The translations under genes and the position numbers were made by a program. 46,926 bases of DNA, taken from the NCBI RefSeq assembly GCF_000003605.2, contig NW_003112473.1, forward strand, positions 151,178 to 198,103, in the 5' to 3' direction. Shown here one piece after another: positions 28,620 through 40,419 of the stretch. The notes below the pieces were generated by a model. It did no database searches and was not told the DNA's origin. It was given only the letters and a program-made list of their open reading frames with translations. This DNA is from Saccoglossus kowalevskii. Its lineage: Eukaryota > Hemichordata > Enteropneusta > Harrimaniidae. How positions within the stretch are numbered: the first letter of the stretch is position 1; each line of letters opens with the position of its first letter.

Positions 28620-28885
28620 TCGTAGTGCTAACTTATGTACTGTCGGCAGCAGAGGGGCAGAGGGAGCGGTCGCCCCCTTGAAAAATGTTTTAGGGGCGTC
28701 GCTCCTCCAAAATCAAGCTGAAACCCTTTGTGTCATAAAAATTTGCCCCTCAAAATGTACGAAATAGCGTTTTAGAGGGTCTAGATTAAAACAATTATCA
28801 AGGGAGAGCATGCCCCGGACCCCAAAGTGTGGTTTGTGAGCAAATCTCACTCCATGCAAAATGTCGTGCCACCGCCTCTGTTATG
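28620..28885. repeat. Probable interspersed repeat with GGGAGAGCATGCCCCGGACCCC-like word
   Basis: GC-rich island with paired phrases CGGTCGCCCCCTTG and GGGGCGTCGCTCCTCC, then a gcatgccccggacccc word and ACCGCCTCTGTTATGTA end. Similar phrases recur in many animal genomes as dispersed repeats (recalled, not searched). The small open frame at 28546-28767 reads through it and is not a gene. Confidence 0.4.
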
Positions 28886-29026
28886 TAATTTTACAAAACA
28901 AATATAAATATTAAATATAGATTGTATATGTAAAGTTTTATGTCAAGTGGTCAACTCGTCTTCAAGAAGAAGAGTTTTAAAAAACGGCAGAATAAGAATA
29001 ATAATAATAAACATTACAATAACAAA

Positions 29027-29058
29027 AGGCTTTCGATGCTGAAATGCATCGAAAGCCT
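29027..29058. repeat. Perfect 13-bp hairpin with 6-base loop
   Basis: AGGCTTTCGATGC at 29027-29039 and its exact complement GCATCGAAAGCCT at 29046-29058 around TGAAAT. An AATAATAATAA run lies just before it. Confidence 0.85.
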
Positions 29059-29199
29059 AATAAGACAACGTGGAACAAATTTGAAATGCAATGGATATGG
29101 TCAATTTATATGCCACGAAGATATATGCCGGACTATACCATTTATATGTGGGGTGGCGACGGTGGGGTCGTGTGGGATAGTTAGCCTGGTGTGTTTGAT

Positions 29200-29229
29200 C
29201 AAAGACTATAGAGAAGTTTATAGTCTTTG
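29200..29229. repeat. Perfect 11-bp hairpin with 8-base loop
   Basis: CAAAGACTATA (29200-29210) and TATAGTCTTTG (29219-29229), about 140 bp after the hairpin at 29027. Confidence 0.8.
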
Positions 29230-32200
29230 GTTCAACCACAGTGCCTCTATCCCCGGTCTGGAAACTGTCATTGTATTAGGTATGAATTGGCCTCCTTCCC
29301 TGGCAAAGGTGCGTTGCTGGTATGCGGAAAGCATTTATTTGTCACGTTATCAGTACACACTATTTGTGACTTCGTCAGTGCTACGTGTTTCTTTAAAACT
29401 TCGCTGTTTATTCCAGAATTCAAGCTTTTTCACATAATTTTTTTAATGTAATCAGTATATCTGTATAAGGTCATATTTTAGCCGGCGAATAGTTCTTTAT
29501 CTATTTTACCAGCAGCGACTCATTTTCGCAACAAATTTTCATAACTTTACCCAGAAATTGTTCGTGTTTGACTTTTGGGGTGATTGAAATGAATTCTATT
29601 TTATCAAGCCTTCTTATCGGCGCGAAACCAATACTTGTCTTCGATTTTGACAATTTATGATCGAAATATATCAATAAGCATTAGTGGGCTGATTTGTTAT
29701 TTGTCGTACTGCATTGCATTAATATTAAATTGGGAGATTTATATGGATGCTCTTTTTGATCGTAAATGCAAATGGAGACGTTTTGAAATGACAATGTACG
29801 CTATTTAGTGCTAAAAAACCATTTATATACAAAAATGGAAGCATTGTTTTTTACTAGTGTATCGAAAAAAGTAATTAGTTGTTGTATAGTTGACTTAAAT
29901 TGTTATGAAACCCCGGGAATCAGAAATATCACAAGTTTTTCGATCGATCCCGTTAACATGAACGACGCCATTTTGACAAGATTTGTTTAGCAATGTCAGC
30001 ATGTTGGTACGCGCCGTTTTTCCCTTTTAAAACGTGAAGATGAACATAATTCCCGATATTAATCTTTACATGTCAGTAACTGGGTGTTAATGAGTTGGTA
30101 GGCTGGTTTTGACAGGTATCAGGGTTCAAAAACCCAAAATTTCATAGTGCGAATTTTGTTTACATGTTTTGTTTACATTGTAGTTGCCTGTAATTTGAGG
30201 ACAAAGTGAAGTCATACAATGAGGTAATCGCTTTGAATGACGGTAAATTTGCCGATTTTAATGATTATTCTGACGGTTTCGTAATCTGTCTGACTCCCTT
30301 GGCCCGAGTGTGAACGGTTTGTTTACCCGCAACGCGGTTCATTTTTTTGGTGTTTTGTGTTAGTAAACTAATTTATACTGAACTCATTCGAGACGACGCG
30401 GAGAGAGCTATAGCGCCACCGGTGGTGCAAAACGTCATTTAGGTACACTCCCAGACATGACAATAGCTAGCTGTCTATTGGCTAACGATGTGTCAATACA
30501 TTCAGGAATAGTAATGCAAACATTTCATCCAAAATTAAATTTTTGCAGTGAAATAGACATTAGAAATATCAATCAAACTTACATCGTTTGTTTGGATTTA
30601 AAATACAATCAAGGCTAGTGGGAACTATCCCTGGATGGTTGCGATGATGTAAGAAAATATGAACATATGGGGGGGGGGGAACAAATCTCGTTGCTCTGTC
30701 GTTCTCAACGAGATCTCGGCGGCCGTTTGCATCTAAAGTCTATAGCGATAATGACGTCACGTCATTGTGAGCTGACATTCAATGAAAATATTTAAGGTTG
30801 AGTATATAAGTCTATGAATATAGGTTTATTGTTTCCCAACAACATTTAAATACGAGACCAGATTAATCAACCAGTATAAGTTTGAATATGACTTCAGCTA
30901 AAACCAAATTCCATCTTGAAATTGCAAGTTAACACAATCTCAGGCTAATAATAGAAGCTGAGACACACGTGACACTGATTAATCAGAAGGCTCAACTACT
31001 GTAACACCATTGCTGCCAATATCACCAAGGTTGATTCGCATTAGTGTTAGGATGTTTAGTAATGATATGCGATGCTACTATTTACCATGGACTTAAAAAG
31101 AAAACTAGGGAAACTTCGCTTCAAATTGTTTGAATTGTTGGTACATGGCTCAATGGTTGCATGTGTGTTCAAGTGCCCACTATCCAGAAAACCAGATGCT
31201 ACAAAACAGCGCCATCTATTGGAGGTATTAGTACTTATGTATCAGATAGGTTACTTGTCAGTATGAGGAAAATACTTTACTGGTTACGGCAATGGTAGAT
31301 GACGGCCTGTTTGGAGTTGAGGTTCTAGTAAAAGTCCGAGGCCTGTAATGAAGTAATAATGTCAATTAAGCGAATTTTAGGTTTCTGTTAGCAGCCCCAT
31401 CGTGGGTTTTGTCTTGGCACGTACGTGACTTGTTTTGTAGGGAAGAACAATAACCCAAATATCTGTGGAAATCGTTTCAGGTTGTTTCATTTATGTATAA
31501 TAGTTAACTATGTATAATAGCATGTTACATTTAACCTAAATAACCTACATATTATTCCACATAGTTCGTCGGTCTGAAATTTGGCTGCTCAAAATATGTT
31601 CCATTTTTAATTAGTGAAAGAAATGCTGTATTCTTCCCAATGATCTTGCGAGCATTCTCGTTTTCGGGAAAGCAATAAATGAGCAATATTGTGAAAACAA
31701 TAAAATAGTGAAGATATTGTGCTTGGAATGGTGTATTTAGCTTGCCTGTAAATGCAACTGCCAGACTAGAACCTTTCAATAATTGAGTAATATGTACATT
31801 TTACTGAGTGAGTTTCACCATCCGCACATGCGCGTGTTCGTTTATTCACTGTTTCATTTATGAAGACGATTTAATCACTCGTAGATCGACCTAATTACTA
31901 AGATAAAAGTGACGTAACGATAGAACGTGGAGCAAGGCATGAAACATATTAAACATGAAAACGTGCGCCCTTTTCTATGATTTGTTGTGAATACCTTAGA
32001 AAGTTTTCTATTAAACGAGGTTATTGGCAAAGGTTCGCGATGTGTCCTGTTTGTAATGGGTTCCATAGGATCAACGTTACTAGCCCACAACACGTTCAAG
32101 ATTGCAAAGTCAAAAATTTATTAACAAAAAAATTCCAAATTAATATTAATTATGTAGTCTTGCTGGATCATTCTAGTTTAGCGCTATGCTTGAACTTGAA

Positions 32201-33640
32201 CATGTAGACATGAAAAAGATACAGAAACAAACATGAGTGATTACTCGACTTCTGACGATGCCCACCAGCCATGGCGCATGCGTAGTGTGACATTTGTAGA
32301 CGCTGGCCGTGAACACCTACATTAAGCATTTTCTGCTTTCGAATGACAAAAAAACTTGCATGTATTGGTTTAATTAGTTTTCATCACATAACCATAATGC
32401 ATCTGCAACTCGGAAACTTTGATAGCAATGACACGTCTGATACTGATTGTGCGTTCCCGAGTTTCGTGTAGAATGATGTGTGATTTGAATGTTGTATTTT
32501 GAAAGTTGAAACAAATTATATCATCTAACTATATCGTACGTATACACAGTTCAAACATGTAAACAAAATCCATCAGGCAAATATCTTGATTGAAGCATTC
32601 TTTGCTTGTGATAAAAACAAAACCAGAAAAGAGATATACACCGAGCCACTCAATGTTGTCAATAACGCTCAAAACACTGATAGCAAAAAATGGTTATAAT
32701 AATACAAATGCAAAACTGTCACCCACAAGTGTTTTTTTTCTATATATCTTATTCTCAAGATATAACCTTTTTTTAATAAGGTATTTTCATATGTGTTATT
32801 TCTGGCAACAACATTTATGTTACTTAGCATATATCGTCCAAACCAAGTAATCAACTAAATCAGAATTACAAAAGTAATACCGTAGTAACAGTAACAAGTA
32901 TGACGACCTTGATGTGTGTTTCGAATGACCATATACTTGCATTTATGCCATATAATCCTACAATTATTAATTTGAAATCAATTATATTTGTCTCACTCGA
33001 CTTCATAAAAATTGAGATGCAGTTCTTAGAAAACCAGTTCTGTGTACCAGCGACATATTACGTTAACGGAATAGTACAATACATTAACTATAACTCTTGT
33101 CACAGAAATATTTTTAGTTAACGATTTATTCACATCAATCTTGATGATTTTTAACCCAACACGGATATTATTTGACCTAAAATGAGTTAGCCTTCTGCCT
33201 AAGAGGGACAGTGATACGCTTTCACAAACCACGTGGTATATTGACGTCATCAATAATATCGAAAACGACGGTAGAGCTTGATGATTCAAACAAGACCATC
33301 GACCACGTTGGATTGCCACTGCATGTGCTACACCACACTGCTCAGTCTTAAGATCATTGTATTAGACGGATCGATCGACACGAGCCAGTCTGTGATTGTA
33401 ATGTACACATATTCGATATTCAAGTACATGTACCATGGAGGCCCCTGTAGGTTATATTGATGGCAACTTGAATATCCAGACATACAAGCCCAATATCAGC
33501 GGTCTTGCCTGTATTGAAACATGTATTTCCATAATTGCTCCAAGCGATATTATTTCTTACAATCAAAGCACCCATATTGCATTTTTCCTATATTGAATTT
33601 TAATTGTTTCTTTCATTGGCCACATGAAGGCCCCTGTTAT
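29230..33640. other. Intergenic stretch with promoter-like motifs but no supported gene
   Basis: No domain or exon chain is recognisable. Landmarks are a CpG-richer segment around 30250-30480, a G11 tract (30669-30679), a CRE/TATA pair (30750-30810), a CTCF-like word at about 31207-31222, and NRF-1-like GCATGCG words near 31825, 32277 and 33905. The open frames at 29227-29451, 31072-31266, 31552-31779, 31875-32207 and 32590-33460 are short with no family resemblance. Confidence 0.4.
30750..30810 (+). promoter_or_regulatory. CRE palindrome followed by a TATA-like box
   Basis: AATGACGTCACGTCATT at 30750-30766 is a near-perfect palindrome containing the full CRE TGACGTCA (30752-30759) and an overlapping second half site. 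TATATAAG follows at 30803-30810, a fair core-promoter spacing. Only a 13-codon open frame follows (ATG about 30886-30890), so any transcript would be non-coding or start further on. Confidence 0.35.
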
Positions 33641-33675
33641 GCGTTTTCCCGCCTGTTTGCTTGTGCGTGAAAGTT

Positions 33676-33689
33676 GTAGCCATGGCAAC
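33676..33689. promoter_or_regulatory. RFX X-box
   Basis: GTAGCCATGGCAAC fits the X-box consensus GTNRCC-(0-3)-RGYAAC exactly, with a two-base spacer. RFX factors use this site, often at promoters of cilium genes. It lies about 270 bp before a possible first exon on the plus strand. Confidence 0.5.
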
Positions 33690-33949
33690 ATGACTTTCCG
33701 TACGCCTTCTATATTCAGCACTGTTCCACGTCACCGGTAAAATAATAAAACGTACCATAATTCTTAATTACCGGCGATATTGACAAAGCTTTACGGTATT
33801 GTATCGGGTTTCCGTCTGCAAAGATTGAGCTAAATTAATAGACAATATTATTAAAGTATTAAATCTACCTGTTGCGATTTTCTTTCGGGGAGCATTAAAT
33901 TGAGCATGCGCTAAAGCGTTTAGAGAATTGAAAGGACGTTACGGGGTAG

Positions 33950-34033
33950 CACGGGTGTCGGTAAGGATACCGTATCACCGTCAATTCCAAACGAAGTGTT
34001 CACCAATATGGCACAAGACTTCTAATGAACACG
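33950..34033 (+). other. Possible non-coding first exon with splice donor
   Basis: A short CG-bearing segment ends in a strong donor context, GAACACG|GTAAGC, with GT at 34034-34035. It contains ATGGCACAAGACTTC then TAA, a five-codon open frame only. An X-box lies upstream at 33676. I could not find a matching downstream acceptor and coding exon. Confidence 0.25.
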
Positions 34034-35094
34034 GTAAGCGCAATAACTTACTATCATGATGTATTTTCCGTGACATTACTGTCAGTGTTTCCAATTTTGA
34101 GTTTCTTTGTACTAGTATATTCTAAAGTTAAGAGCCAAAAGGCATTACACGTTTCGTGACCGCCTTTTTCGTCTTTCACAGTTGTATAGTGGAAGTTTGT
34201 TGTAGCACGCATGGACACGTTACTTTTTGAAATATACCTTGTTTATCGAAAATAAAAAAAACGAGGACTCATGCGCATTTAAAAAAAAAATATTTGTTTT
34301 TAAACCTAAAACTTTTGGGCCGCTCGAAACGGGAATGTTTAACATCCGTTCATTTACGTGACGAGTGACTCGAGAAAACGTGAATATATATTTTAGAATT
34401 TTAGCTATAACCGTAGATTTTATGTGTTCAAATGGAAATGAATAATATCGTAAACTAATCTGCATAACCTATTCCCGTCCCATTCAATTCAATCCGCGCC
34501 ACAATTCTCTGTATTTTGTGAATAATTTTTATGCTGACAAATATACTAGAGGAGATTTTGGTCAAAGTATTGGATATTTTATCAGATTGAAAACCGTTAC
34601 TTTAACCAAATGTATGAATTTAACGTGATCGTACATCATCGCATTGTGCATACATGACGAATTCGGTTCGTTGCTGTCTTTGACTGGTCTGAATTTAATA
34701 CAGTCTTACTTAACACCACGAAATAATCAGTGCCGAGTTTCAAACATTTCATAAATAAAGTGAACATTTAAGCAACTGTTAAATTCAATGATTTGTTGTG
34801 TTGATGTTATTTTATTAAGTACACCTCATACACTGGTGTGTCGATTTCAGTAGTTATTAAAACACATTTATATATAAGAATTATGTATCGACCAATATGA
34901 TTTAACGCTACTATATTACGTGGATTTACCAAGTGCATACGTGCATCGTGAACGCTATAATATACATCAATGAATTGTTCTTTCAGAATTCTAAGATTTT
35001 TAAGTACTTAAATCAGAATAAATAATAAAATCATATTTATTTACCCCAGGCTAGAAAACTATCATTTCGTTGTAGTTTTCTGTCAAAAGAATTG

Positions 35095-35170
35095 TTAAAT
35101 TAAATTAAATTAAATTAAATTAAATTAAATTAAATTAAATTAAATTAAATTAAATTAAATTAAATTAAAG
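35095..35170. repeat. (TTAAA)n pentanucleotide microsatellite
   Basis: About 15 nearly perfect tandem copies of a TTAAA/AAATT unit. Confidence 0.95.
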
Positions 35171-38100
35171 TAAAATTATATTTGCAAATCATTTTACCTT
35201 CGTCGATTAATAATGATCGACGTACATCTCGCTTTGAAAAAAAAACAGTCAGTTGAGTGGTCCAAGGATTTACATATAATCACCTAATTAAATTATTTAC
35301 AGGATTTATTTGTATATTTGACTACGACGTATAGGAAATTATATTTAATGTAGCTTGTCACGAAATAACTATAACATGTGTTGTGTCTTGGTATATTTGA
35401 ATATAAATAAATTATTTTGCATATCTAGCAATTAACTATACATTTGAAATTATTTTATTTTATGTAAATATTGCTACATATACATTGTAATAAAATTAAA
35501 TTATTTTACCAAAAATGTAATTTATACCATGCGAAATTCCTGGTTTCCAATTACTTCCGATATGAAACAATTACTTGCTAATAATGAATTCTATTCACAT
35601 ATATAATTTTGTCAGTAAATTAAATATTTATGAATCTATACAATGTGTTCCTACTGGTTTATCTTAAACATGATACATTTCATCATTGCAATTTTATCAT
35701 TATTTAGACATAATTTGAGCGTACTAAATGCAATATAAAAAATGTATAACATGATTATGCGTAACTATCTGGTCATTTGTTTAATGTATTACATATCATT
35801 ATTATCCACGGTAGGGTATGTTATTTACACTTTACCATACCATCATATGATGCACAAACGACTCCTTAAACTCATCAAAATGCTGCTATGTACATCCAAC
35901 TCTCATTTCGGGGATGGCCTGACATTAAATACATTGCACAAAATATGTATTTTACGTCACACTCGGCATGAAGTGAATTCACTTTGTCAATGCATTTTTC
36001 TCACTACATGAAATTATTATATTCTAATCTGATTCACGCAATAAGCGTTTTCACTATTCGGGTTGAAGTGAATTGAATTGATATTAATAAAAACAAGAAA
36101 CGATCATGACAATTAATTAGCCGTGATACAAAACGTGCCTAATTAAATCAAACCTTTGGTAATAAATAAAAAAAATGGTGATATGGGAAACTGTATCAGT
36201 CGGTTACTAAAAATAAAACGTAATTACTGAACGTAATGCAGTTCGTAAAACAGAACAAATATGGACAGTATACGCAGACGATAACGGCAATTTTATGTGA
36301 GTTCGTCGCTGTGGCCTTTCGCTAACTTGTTGATTCGCAATGAAATTAATTCTTTTATTGCATTACCAAGGCCATAGCCAAATTATTTCAATCGAAATTT
36401 TCTTTATTTGTCTTGTCTGAATAAAACAACCATACCTGAATCTGAATAAAGTTTTGACGGTAAATTCGGTAATGAAAAATCATGCAATTATTCCGGTGTT
36501 GCGGGATTTGTGACCACAAAATAGGACATAATAGAAATAACGAACCACAATTGACTCCATTTGTCGTCTGCGTATTTCAGTGTAGAGCAATAAATGCGTT
36601 AATGTTACGAGTCAGGGCGTTCGACGACATGCACCATTACGTTTGTTTTGGACGCAAACACAAGCCAAAATAGGCAATATCACCATAGCATCCTGTATGC
36701 ATAAAATCGATATGTTACCCAATATGGCGCCGTGGAATATTCATTATTAATTATGTTGCAGTATTTGTCTATAATCTAATCGACAAGAAAAGCGCCGGAT
36801 GTAACCCTCTCCCTACGCAAAGGTTGACCGGCGGAATACCATAGTAAATCGAATCAGAAATGAATGTTTCGCGCACCTGCAAAGTGGCCTTGTTTAAATA
36901 ACTTGGGTTAAAGGGCGGTAGTCGTCGCGTCGCGTCGTGTTCGATATGGGACTCATAGCGACGTATTCAACGCGTGTAAACTACATTGTTTATACATGAA
37001 ATTTGAACGCTGTTTTTTTAATTGCGTAATTTACATATGTGACCCATTGTCTTGTGAAAATTTCGAAGGCGTAACTAATATGACGTCAATCTAATTCGAA
37101 AATTGTTTTTGAATGAGATTAAATAAATAACTAGGTGTGTTATTTTGTACGCGTAATTTTATTAAAACTCTTCATATCTTTCAGTATACGTTATCATTGG
37201 TTGACGTTTAGGCTGATATATCATCATGGTTTACAGATTGTAATTAATGTACTTTATTAATATTTGAAAATTACACCAGAATCGCATATTAATCGCAAAT
37301 TAAAGTCAATTAATTAAAATTCGACAATTAGAACTTTTAACAATGTTTTTGTTGTTTTGACCATTTTTTTCTTGATAGATTGGGTGTCTTTTTATTTCTC
37401 TGTTATATTTTTTTTAATTTTTTGTAGCAGTCAATTGTCACAATCAACTGTTATCACTTTTAACAAAATAAAACCGAATATTTGTTTCAAACGTATTTTA
37501 TCAGACAATTCTTTTTTAAATTTTTAAGACGGAGATCAATCATGTCACTCAAAGAGGACCTCTCGTCATAGATTAGTTGTAACTATGATTGTTTGACATA
37601 TACAAACATTACCTGTGTAATGTGATCCATGCGTGAACGCAGTTTTCCACTCACGATCTGATGTTGCATGCGGCAATAAGCATTCATTTATTCGCCATGA
37701 AATGTTAAGAAAAATGTCAAACAATCAAAGATTGGAAAAGGACGACTGAGTGAGACTCCAATTTCCGTTGTTCTGATAATATGTTCACGAACAAATAAAC
37801 AAAAACAAAAATCTTTTTATTTTTTTCTCGTCAAATAAGCATAAACTATGTGTTTTGGGACAAAAGAACTTGATTGATTGCGGTTGCCCGAACCACGGTT
37901 ACTAGTAAATCGATCAGGAAAATCTATTGTTAGATATGCTAATTATCCATTGACTTCACTTCGATGGGTGTCCGACCACTATGACGTCATCGCTTATATT
38001 GTTACTATCTCCGTTCGTTTTCCATGTATGACCACTAAGTTGAAGAAATAGAGCCCATAAAGCCGAAAGATCGGCGAAGAAGGATCACCGACGTCTGTGC

Positions 38101-40397
38101 GAATGTTGTTTGATGTTGTTTTTGAAAAAAAAATAAAATACCGATAGTTTGTTTTGTTGACAGATTTGCTGTCTGTGAATCGAAATTGAACATGGCATTT
38201 TCTACCGCAAAAACTCTGTCTGCGGTTGTTCTAAAATGTTAATACTCGTTACTACGTTATTGTTTCGGTATTTTAATGTGGAACTGCGTTCAATCGTAAC
38301 TTTAGAAAATAAAGCTTTTTTGTTGAGGTTAGCAATGTCAGCCATTTTGTCTGCGTTTGTCATAATAGTTCGGGAAAATTGACGAAAAATCGATAGGAAT
38401 AATATTTTAGTACAATGCATTGTTAAATTAGTATTTATAGTTTACATTGTTATAATTTCTGTAAGCTAAATACGAAGTTGTTGTAGAAAATGTTCATCGT
38501 TTCAGTGGGGCGATCGTAAGTTTGCGTCTGCTCATGTCCAACATGACGACACAATTTTGTACCCCAAAAGTGCATTTCAGAAAGTTTCACAAGTTTGTTT
38601 TGTACATTGAATTATAATTCAAGTAGAGACTGAGAGTTATTTATGAGACAAATATGATAGTTAGTTTTTTTCCCAAATAGCAATGTCGGCCATCTTGTTT
38701 CTTTCCGGACCACTGGCAGTGTAAGGGACACAGATTGTATGATTTCATAGTGCAGTTCTAATCTGAATATATATTTGTGTATTTTGGTGTTTATATTCAT
38801 ACCAAATCCTGACAATGCTGTATAAATGGGGAAACCCCAATCGATGGAATCGTCTTCGAACGAATATGTAATTGTATGCATACTACAATCGCATTGTGGT
38901 AATTCCCTTTGTTTTAAATGTTTATCGAAACACGCATCGAAAAAAAAAACACGAGTGACTTTTCGTAACTGTTCTTTCAGTAACCGTGCCCGAACATTCC
39001 ACGTTCATATTTCGAAAGGAAACTGAAACCCCTCGTCGCTCCTCAAAATGTTGCCCTGTCATCATTAAAAAAATGTTTCTTCATTTATATTCTGATGAGT
39101 TTTCTGAAAAACGGACAAATCCGAATTTGTTGTACCTATTTTAACTGAAACAAAACTGCCATGGCTGCAGTGTTTCGGGATTAAAAAATGTTGATATGAT
39201 TTTCGTCTTTCATTCTTTCTTTTTCATTGTAATTGTTTTCAAAGGTTATATTTCCTATAGTAATCCAATGATATACAGTGACTGTCAATGGAGGCTTGAA
39301 AATTGACAGATTGCGTTTCAACGTGACTATGTTTACAGCTGCCCGCTCAGTATCATAAAGGATTTGGGTGGTTGTCGGGTGATTTTTTTAAAGCGCCATT
39401 CGAGTTCCGTTTTGATTGTTTTCGTGAATTCGTGTTTATACCTGAATGTAGCAAAATATTTCATTCTCGCTATCGCATTGCGGTTACGTAATCTCATGTA
39501 CCAAGATTGTAAACCTATTTCTAATGCTATTAGTTTTCTCAAAAACTGAAACCTGACTAATTTTTATTATATTGTCACCGTGCTTTTCTGCCTCTTATGA
39601 ATATTTATTATTATAATGTTTTCTACTCAATATATTTATGGATTATTTGTGTATCCGGGCGGTGGTAGACACAACACGTTATGGCTGCCGTGAACTATTT
39701 ACCCTAAACTATGTCGTCACATTTTACCTATAATACTTAGCTGACGCTTTCTTAATTAAATAGAGGGCGCTTGTAAAATGCCAAGATGGCAGCAATCATA
39801 TGTGGCATGGCATTATATATTAAAATAATATAACTCTATAATTGTAGAATTTTGTAAAAAAAGTGCTTAATACTTATTTTAATAATTCTTCCGAGCAGTT
39901 GCTATATAGATATCAACACTGAAAGCATTTAAATTTCTTTTCAGTTGTAAAAATACTATTCGAAATGATTAGTTCAATTAAAAAAACCGCTTTGATTTGT
40001 TTTAAACAAAGAACGCATTTGAATAATTGCAAAAATGAAATGTAATCCTACATAATCTCGTGTTTGTATTCGTTGTTCTAGTAATCGACAAGTGACTACC
40101 AAAATCGATTAAGCTTTTATGCAAGACCGAGCACAAACGGAAATTTGACTCGCGTTCATACGCACCGCGACAATATTGCAACGTCGCAGCTATGTTCCCT
40201 TTATTCAGTCTTAATTCTGTCGTAACTGAAATATATATATATTACAAGAAATGTAATTGGCTACTAATTGGAATTAAATGAAAAAGGAAATGTAACGGCA
40301 TTACAAATGTAGTTTTGGTAATGTGGTGAGCGACACACTAAGCCTATACCGAGGTTTTATTTTAGTTACTTTTTACGACGTTTTGTCATTTGTAATG

Positions 40398-40419
40398 AAA
40401 AAAAAAAAAAAAAAAAAAA
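40398..40419. repeat. A22 homopolymer
   Basis: Uninterrupted A run. No retrotransposon body was recognised directly before it. Confidence 0.85.

Noticed and set aside
28940-29437. 165-codon plus open frame with Lys/Asn-rich start
   Set aside because: The N-terminal part is translated AATAAT microsatellite and two hairpins; no family resemblance and no convincing signals.
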